Part shown: positions 33,464 to 37,467 of the stretch, one piece after another | Layout of the letters: every line of letters begins with the position of its first letter | Numbering within the stretch: position 1 is the stretch's first letter | NCBI GenBank assembly: GCA_902789795.1 | Contig: CADAPM010000020.1 | Coordinates: forward strand, 1-37,467 | DNA: 37,467 nt | DNA from: an uncultured Eubacteriales bacterium | GTDB lineage: Bacteria > Bacillota > Clostridia > Christensenellales > Aristaeellaceae | Direction: 5' to 3' | The notes under the pieces: model-generated | Told to the model about the DNA's origin: nothing | Seen by the model: the letters and a program-made list of their open reading frames with translations, nothing else | Database searches by the model: none | Translations under genes and position numbers: made by a program

Positions 33464-34336
33464 ATGAAACGGACTGTTTTGCTGCTCGTCCTGTCGATCC
33501 TGCTCGTGCAGTCAGCCGCTGCGGAAACGGTGATCGTCGACCCATATGCCAATTTCCCTGCGGAAGCGGCGCTCACTGACCATCTGGCGCAGGCGCTCAC
33601 GGAAAAGCTGGGCACCGTCTTTACCGCCCGCCACGAAGCCGAGACCGCCGGGGCCGTGAATGCCTTTTTATCGCAGCCGGATGCCCTGCTGCTCACCAAT
33701 CCGCAGGCGCTGATCCTTTCCTTGCAGGGGTACACAGATGAGGACCTGCGCACCGCCGTCCAGCCGGTGTACCGTGTGGCCGCGTCCGGCAGCGCCTTCT
33801 TTGCCGCCCCGGCCGTGGCTGCGTTGCTGCCGGATGCGACGTATGACGCCCTCGTCCAGTATACGGAGGGGCACCCTTATGAGCTCTTCCTGGCCCGGAC
33901 CATTGACGCGAGCCACAATGATTATCTGGGCCTGGAGGCGACGCAGGATCTGTATGTCGATCAGAACCTGTACATGGATTACGCGGAGGCCGCGGCCGAG
34001 GCCCAGGCGGGCGCGCCGGACCTGATGGTCATGAGCCTGGCCATGCTCCCAGAGGAGGTCGTGCAGAACTATTCGCTCCTCTTCCCGTCGGAATTGCCCG
34101 GCATCTGGCAGGGCATCTTTGCAAAAACGGCCGGAGCGGCGGACTGGACTGCGAAGCTGAGCGCTCCGCTGGGCGAGATCACTGCTTCCCCCGAATGGCA
34201 GACACTCCTGGCTGCGGGCGGATATGAGGCCGCGTCCGGCGCGGACGCTCAGCAATTCACGCAGGAGTTTGCCCGGATGACAGAAGACTATATCCGCTAC
34301 CTGACGATCGAAGGCCTGTTCTTCTACGAGCAGTGA
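33464..34336 (+). CDS. Secreted binding-protein-like protein (TctC/Bug-type resemblance)
   Basis: This 290-residue exported protein starts MKRTVLLLVLSILLV and has an AAA cleavage region before ETVIVDPYANFP. The rest resembles a type 2 periplasmic-binding fold in overall pattern: LLLTNPQALILSLQGYTDEDLRTA-like blocks recall the tripartite tricarboxylate receptor (TctC/Bug) family, but its characteristic motif is not complete. I regard this as a weak similarity. It follows the MBOAT gene by 13 bp with AGGAGG upstream of the ATG at 33464, so it belongs to the same operon. A role as an extracellular polymer- or acyl-binding factor is an inference from position. Confidence 0.7.
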   Translation: MKRTVLLLVLSILLVQSAAAETVIVDPYANFPAEAALTDHLAQALTEKLGTVFTARHEAETAGAVNAFLSQPDALLLTNPQALILSLQGYTDEDLRTAVQPVYRVAASGSAFFAAPAVAALLPDATYDALVQYTEGHPYELFLARTIDASHNDYLGLEATQDLYVDQNLYMDYAEAAAEAQAGAPDLMVMSLAMLPEEVVQNYSLLFPSELPGIWQGIFAKTAGAADWTAKLSAPLGEITASPEWQTLLAAGGYEAASGADAQQFTQEFARMTEDYIRYLTIEGLFFYEQ

Positions 34337-34355
34337 GGAAATCCAGGGAAAAAGA

Positions 34356-34675
34356 GGTTCTTCACGTTTTCTTAGGGATTTAAACTCTGTTGAAACATGA
34401 TAGCTTGTAATTGTACATGAACGCCCTCATCCGACCCGCTTTGCGGGCCACCTTCCCCCGAGATCGGGGGAAGGCTCTGTTGCATTCCTATGCTTGATTA
34501 AACAAGCACATTACAATCGCAGGCAGTTAGTTATGATAGGGAACCGTCCAAAAGCCTTCCCCCGATCTCGGGGGAAGGTGTCAGGCTTTAGCCTGACGGA
34601 TGAGGGCGTTCACTTACAACAATGAACAAATCTGTTTCAATAGAACGTAGATTCCCTAAGTAAACGTGAAGAACC
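34356..34675. mobile_element. 320-bp foldback (MITE-like) element
   Basis: Both ends start GGTTCTTCACGTTT in opposite orientation, and the arms stay homologous over about 120 bp (34356-34475 against 34554-34675), leaving a 78-bp centre. Each arm contains the same order of parts: a terminal block, GAACGCCCTCATCCG, a small hairpin, and CCTTCCCCCGA/TCGGGGGAAGG. The flanks GAAAAAGA (34348-34355) and AAAAAAGA (34676-34683) match in 7 of 8 bases, as expected for an 8-bp target duplication. It encodes no transposase. The GG-TCTT ends and 8-bp duplication recall ISL3-family elements, so mobilisation in trans is plausible. Confidence 0.82.
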
Positions 34676-34713
34676 AAAAAAGAACGTCCGCACCTTTTCA
34701 GGTGCGGACGTTT
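34676..34713 (-). terminator. Terminator of serC-serA
   Basis: A 12-bp perfect stem (34683-34694 with 34701-34712) and 6-nt loop is followed on the minus strand by TTCTTTTTT. It lies 25 bp after the serA stop codon. The T-tract is the target duplicated by the foldback element. Confidence 0.85.
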
Positions 34714-34737
34714 TCATATTGTAAAGGTTTGTCAGAT

Positions 34738-35904
34738 TCACGGCACCAGCAGCCGCACGCGGTAGACGGCGTCCAGGGCCTCGATGGCGCTCTGGGCTGC
34801 GCCGCTGGGCTTGTCGCTCAGGTCGAGCACGGTGTAAGCGTAAGCGCCGCGGGACTGGTTGACCATGTTCTCGATGTTCAGGCCCGCCTCGGCCAGGATG
34901 GAGGTCAGGGTGCCGATGACGTTGGGCACGTTTTTGTGCAGCACCGTCAGGCGGGGCAGGGTCACAGCCCCCAGCGCGCAGTTGGGGTAGTTGACGCTGT
35001 TGCGGATCTCGCCCTTCAGCAGGTAGTCCTCGATCTGCTCGCCGATCATGCGCACGCAGTTATCCTCGCTCTCAGGCGTGGACGCGCCCAGGTGCGGCAG
35101 GAACACGGTGTTCTTCACGTGCATGAGGGCAGGGACGGGGAAGTCGGAGATATAGGCGCGCAGCTTGCCGCTCTCCAGCGCCTCGGTCAGGGCCTGGTTA
35201 TCCACCAGGGCGTCCCGGGCAAAGTTCAGCAGGGCGGCGCCGTATTTCATCTGCGCGATGGCGGCATCGTCGATCATCTTGCGGGTGCCGTCGGTCAGCG
35301 GGATGTGCAGGGTCAGGTAATCCGACTCGCGCAGCACTTCGCTCACGTCAGTGGAGTGCTTGACCGAGCGGGAGAGGTTCCAGGCATGTTCCACGGAGAT
35401 GTAGGGGTCATAGCCCATCACCTTCATGCCCAGGGACGCGCCCACGTTGGCCACCAGCACGCCGATGGCGCCCAGGCCGATGACGCCCAGGGTCTTGCCC
35501 TTGAGCTCCGGGCCCACGAACTGCTTTTTGCCCTTTTCGACCAGCTTGGTCAGGTCGGGATCCTCTGCGTTGTCCAGGGTCCAGCGGATGCCCTCGGCGA
35601 TGCGGCGGGAGGCCAGCAGCAGGCCGGCCACCACCAGCTCCTTGACGGCGTTGGCGTTGGCGCCGGGGGTGTTGAAGACCACGACGCCCTTTTCCGCCAT
35701 CTTGTCCAGGGGGATATTGTTGACGCCCACGCCGGCGCGGCCGACGCACAGCCAGTTCTCTTCGATGGGCAGTTCCTTCATGTCCGCGCTGCGCACGATC
35801 ACGGCGTCCGCCTGCTCGGCCTCGGGGCTGACCAGGTATTTGTCCGCTGCCAGGATATCCCGGTAGACCGGGGAAATGGGGTTCAGTGTTTTGATCTTAA
35901 ACAT
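34738..35904 (-). CDS. serA: D-3-phosphoglycerate dehydrogenase
   Basis: This 388-residue enzyme oxidises 3-phosphoglycerate to phosphohydroxypyruvate, the first step of serine synthesis. The NAD-binding motif GLGAIG is at 143-148; the catalytic Arg230 (NFARDALVD) and His271 (PHLGAST) are in place, and the acidic partner is probably Asp254 in YISDFPVPA. The C-terminal ACT domain (VPNVIGTLTSILAEAGLNIE) suggests control by serine. The length matches the short PGDH type without the intervening domain. Its ATG overlaps the serC stop codon by one base, so both are translated together. Confidence 0.95.
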   Translation of the reverse strand: MFKIKTLNPISPVYRDILAADKYLVSPEAEQADAVIVRSADMKELPIEENWLCVGRAGVGVNNIPLDKMAEKGVVVFNTPGANANAVKELVVAGLLLASRRIAEGIRWTLDNAEDPDLTKLVEKGKKQFVGPELKGKTLGVIGLGAIGVLVANVGASLGMKVMGYDPYISVEHAWNLSRSVKHSTDVSEVLRESDYLTLHIPLTDGTRKMIDDAAIAQMKYGAALLNFARDALVDNQALTEALESGKLRAYISDFPVPALMHVKNTVFLPHLGASTPESEDNCVRMIGEQIEDYLLKGEIRNSVNYPNCALGAVTLPRLTVLHKNVPNVIGTLTSILAEAGLNIENMVNQSRGAYAYTVLDLSDKPSGAAQSAIEALDAVYRVRLLVP

Positions 35905-36980
35905 CAGGCATTCTCCTTCTCAAACGCTTTCATGAAGGTGCACAGGGCCTGGACGCCTTCGATGGGCATGGCGTTGTAGATGCTGGCCCTCAGGCCGCCC
36001 ACCAGGCGGTGGCCCTTCAGGCTCACCAGGCCGGCCTTGGCGGCTTCGCTCACGAACTTGGCGTCCAGCTCGGGGCTCGGGGTGGTGAAGGTCACGTTCA
36101 TGCGGCTGCGGCTGCCGGGCTGGGCGGTGGGCTTGTAGAAGCTGCTGGCATCCAGGGTCTCGTACAGGAGCTTTGCCTTTTCGATGTTCACCTGCTCGAT
36201 GCCCTCGACGCCGCCCTGGGCTTTCAGCCACTTCAGGCAGAGGCCCATCATGTACACGGTATAGGTGGGCGGGGTGTTGAGCATGGAGCCCTTTTCCGCC
36301 TCCAGCGTCCAGTTGAGGATCTTGGGACAGAGGGGAGAGGGATTGCCCAGCAGGTCGTTGCGGACGATGACCACGGCCAGGCCCGCGGGCCCGATGTTCT
36401 TCTGCGCGCCGGCGAAGATCACGCCGAACTTGTTCACGTCATAGGGCTCGGAGAGGATGTTGCTGGACATGTCCGCCACCAGCGGCACCTTGCCGGTGTC
36501 CGGCAGGCTGGGGTAGCGGGTGCCGAAAATGGTGTTGTTGGTGCAGATGTAGAAGTAATCCGCGTCCGGATTGACCATGTCCTTGGTGATCTCCGGGATA
36601 TAGGTGTAGTTGTCCTCCCGGGAGGAAGCGGCGCAGCGGATGTCGCCGTAGGCCTTGGCCTGGGCGAGGGCGCCGTGGGCGAAATTGCCCGTGTCCGCGT
36701 AGTCGGCGGTGGTCTTGAGCAGGTTCAGCGGCACGGCGGCGAACTGGCCGGTGGCGCCGCCCTGCAGGAGCAGCACCGTATAGTTGTCCGGGATGTGCAT
36801 GAGCTCCCGGAGCAGGGCGATGGATTCGTCAAAAATAGCCTGGTAGCCCTTGGAACGGTGGCTCATCTCCATGACGGACATACCCGTGCCCTGATAACTC
36901 AGCATTTCGGCAGCGGCGGTCTCCAGCGCCTGCTGAGGCAGCATCGCGGGGCCCGGTGCGAAATTGTATACTCTCTCCAT
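35904..36980 (-). CDS. serC: Phosphoserine aminotransferase
   Basis: This 358-residue class V aminotransferase converts phosphohydroxypyruvate to phosphoserine with glutamate as donor. The PLP lysine is Lys194 in GAQKNIGPAG; the family N-terminus VYNFAPGPAMLP, the phosphate-binding LQGGATGQFAAVP and the C-terminal GHRLVGGLRASIYNAMP are all present. AGGAGG lies 8 bp before the ATG at 36980. The gene is followed by serA with a one-base overlap, giving the usual serC-serA unit of clostridia. The promoter was not found; a GGCCT-GTG-AGGCC hairpin lies in the leader (about 37001-37013). Confidence 0.97.
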   Translation of the reverse strand: MERVYNFAPGPAMLPQQALETAAAEMLSYQGTGMSVMEMSHRSKGYQAIFDESIALLRELMHIPDNYTVLLLQGGATGQFAAVPLNLLKTTADYADTGNFAHGALAQAKAYGDIRCAASSREDNYTYIPEITKDMVNPDADYFYICTNNTIFGTRYPSLPDTGKVPLVADMSSNILSEPYDVNKFGVIFAGAQKNIGPAGLAVVIVRNDLLGNPSPLCPKILNWTLEAEKGSMLNTPPTYTVYMMGLCLKWLKAQGGVEGIEQVNIEKAKLLYETLDASSFYKPTAQPGSRSRMNVTFTTPSPELDAKFVSEAAKAGLVSLKGHRLVGGLRASIYNAMPIEGVQALCTFMKAFEKENA

Positions 36981-37032
36981 GACTGATACCTCCTGTTCCG
37001 GCCTCACAGGCCGAGCTTGATAATGCATGATT

Positions 37033-37239
37033 TTACCGCAAAAAAAGGGGCCGCGCAACAGCTCTGCGCGGCCTGGATTGTTTTAATAATGCACAAAAAA
37101 GAAATACAAAGAACTCGTTGACAATGATAAACCACTGATCCATCTTCTTTGAATAATCTGGCGTTGCAGAAGTTGAATCATAGAACTTTTTGGATCTTTC
37201 GGTATCTTTAACAACGATCAGTACGTTTTTCAGTTTCAT
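37033..37239 (-). pseudogene. Glyoxalase/VOC-family remnant
   Basis: The first 22 codons read MKLKNVLIVVKDTERSKKFY plus two residues, a clear N-terminus of a VOC (glyoxalase/bleomycin resistance) protein, with AAAGGAG upstream of the ATG at 37239. Immediately afterwards the sequence no longer resembles the family, and the frame runs through the terminator hairpin at 37049-37073. Over 80% of the gene is missing. It lies 38 bp after the GNAT gene on the same strand. Confidence 0.65.
37040..37073 (-). terminator. Terminator before serC, ending the right-edge operon
   Basis: A 9-bp perfect stem GGCCGCGCA/TGCGCGGCC (37049-37057 with 37065-37073) is followed on the minus strand by CC and seven Ts (37046-37040). 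It separates the GNAT/VOC unit from serC. Confidence 0.88.
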
Positions 37240-37277
37240 TCTCATGGCTCCTTTATCGGATGCTGGATGACGGTTTT

Positions 37278-37467
37278 TCACGTCACCGTGAACTCAGTCC
37301 ATTCGATATGATTGTACTGCATCACATCGTCTGCTTTTTTCATGCCGCACTTTTCGTAGAAAGGTACGGCGCTTTCGTTGGCGATCAGATAGACTGCGAT
37401 GTCCTTTTCACCGCCGGCCAGCTGATGGGCGGCTTTTATCAGGCGTTTGCCGATGCCCCGGCGGGTA
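37278..37467 (-). CDS. GNAT-family N-acetyltransferase, 3' part (cut by the window edge)
   Basis: The minus strand from 37467 to a TGA at 37278-37280 reads RRGIGKRLIKAAHQLAGGEK, then IAVYLIANESAVPFYEKCGM and ends in EFTVT. RRGIGKRL is the acetyl-CoA pyrophosphate loop (R/Q-x-x-G-x-G/A) and NESAVPFYEKCGM is the conserved motif B end of GNAT enzymes. The N-terminal part lies outside the window. The acceptor substrate is unknown. Confidence 0.9.
   Translation of the reverse strand, partial: TRRGIGKRLIKAAHQLAGGEKDIAVYLIANESAVPFYEKCGMKKADDVMQYNHIEWTEFTVT

Overview
The window looks like a chromosomal segment of an anaerobic Gram-positive bacterium of class Clostridia, probably a gut or rumen member of the Oscillospirales/Christensenellales type. 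The reasons are its high G+C, strong AGGAGG ribosome sites with occasional TTG and GTG starts, a T-box leader ahead of a prolyl-tRNA synthetase, many ABC importers with Gram-positive signal peptides, and BspA-like and DHHW-family proteins. The lineage is inferred from style and gene content only. No rRNA, tRNA, CRISPR array or intact phage was found.

Layout. 1-2411 (+): the end of a sugar ABC importer operon (permease and binding protein), closed by a terminator. 2446-3813 (-): a hypothetical protein, a STAS anti-anti-sigma-like protein and a degenerate GHKL/RsbW-like protein. 3886-7919 (-): a chvE-gguA-gguB multiple-monosaccharide importer with its own promoter and hairpins after the binding-protein gene. 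8143-9154 (-): a short-chain dehydrogenase and a small membrane protein, preceded by a 15-bp perfect inverted repeat. 9271-15116 (-): an oppBCDFA oligopeptide importer whose oppA has a frameshift near its 3' end. 15374-18700 (+): a promoter, a T-box leader, and proS, a CofE-like ligase and a PHP-domain protein in one operon. 18702-19368 (+): a glutathione peroxidase with its own promoter and terminator. 19481-21532 (-): an alpha/beta-hydrolase fused to a multi-pass membrane domain.

21615-25437 is an accessory, partly decayed zone. It holds three 32-bp direct repeats in front of a DUF4143 AAA ATPase, a truncated ankyrin-like gene joined to the last part of an SF1 helicase, an M48 metalloprotease, and a frameshifted leucine-rich-repeat pseudogene. 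Three copies of a REP-like hairpin element lie in or beside this zone.

25438-29579 (-): dtd followed by a heterodimeric ABC exporter, one half of which has a degenerate Walker B. 29823-34336 (+): an operon of two DHHW-family proteins, an MBOAT acyltransferase and a secreted binding-protein-like product. It resembles the AlgI/AlgJ/AlgX logic of exopolysaccharide O-acetylation and is the best candidate here for a less-described system. 34356-34675 is a 320-bp foldback (MITE-like) element inserted at the T-tract of the serA terminator. 34738-36980 (-): serC-serA. The right edge holds a terminator, a glyoxalase-family remnant and the 3' part of a GNAT acetyltransferase.

The theme is a nutrient-scavenging heterotroph: two sugar importers, a peptide importer, serine synthesis and proline-sensing control of a tRNA synthetase operon, interspersed with small palindromic repeats and gene debris.
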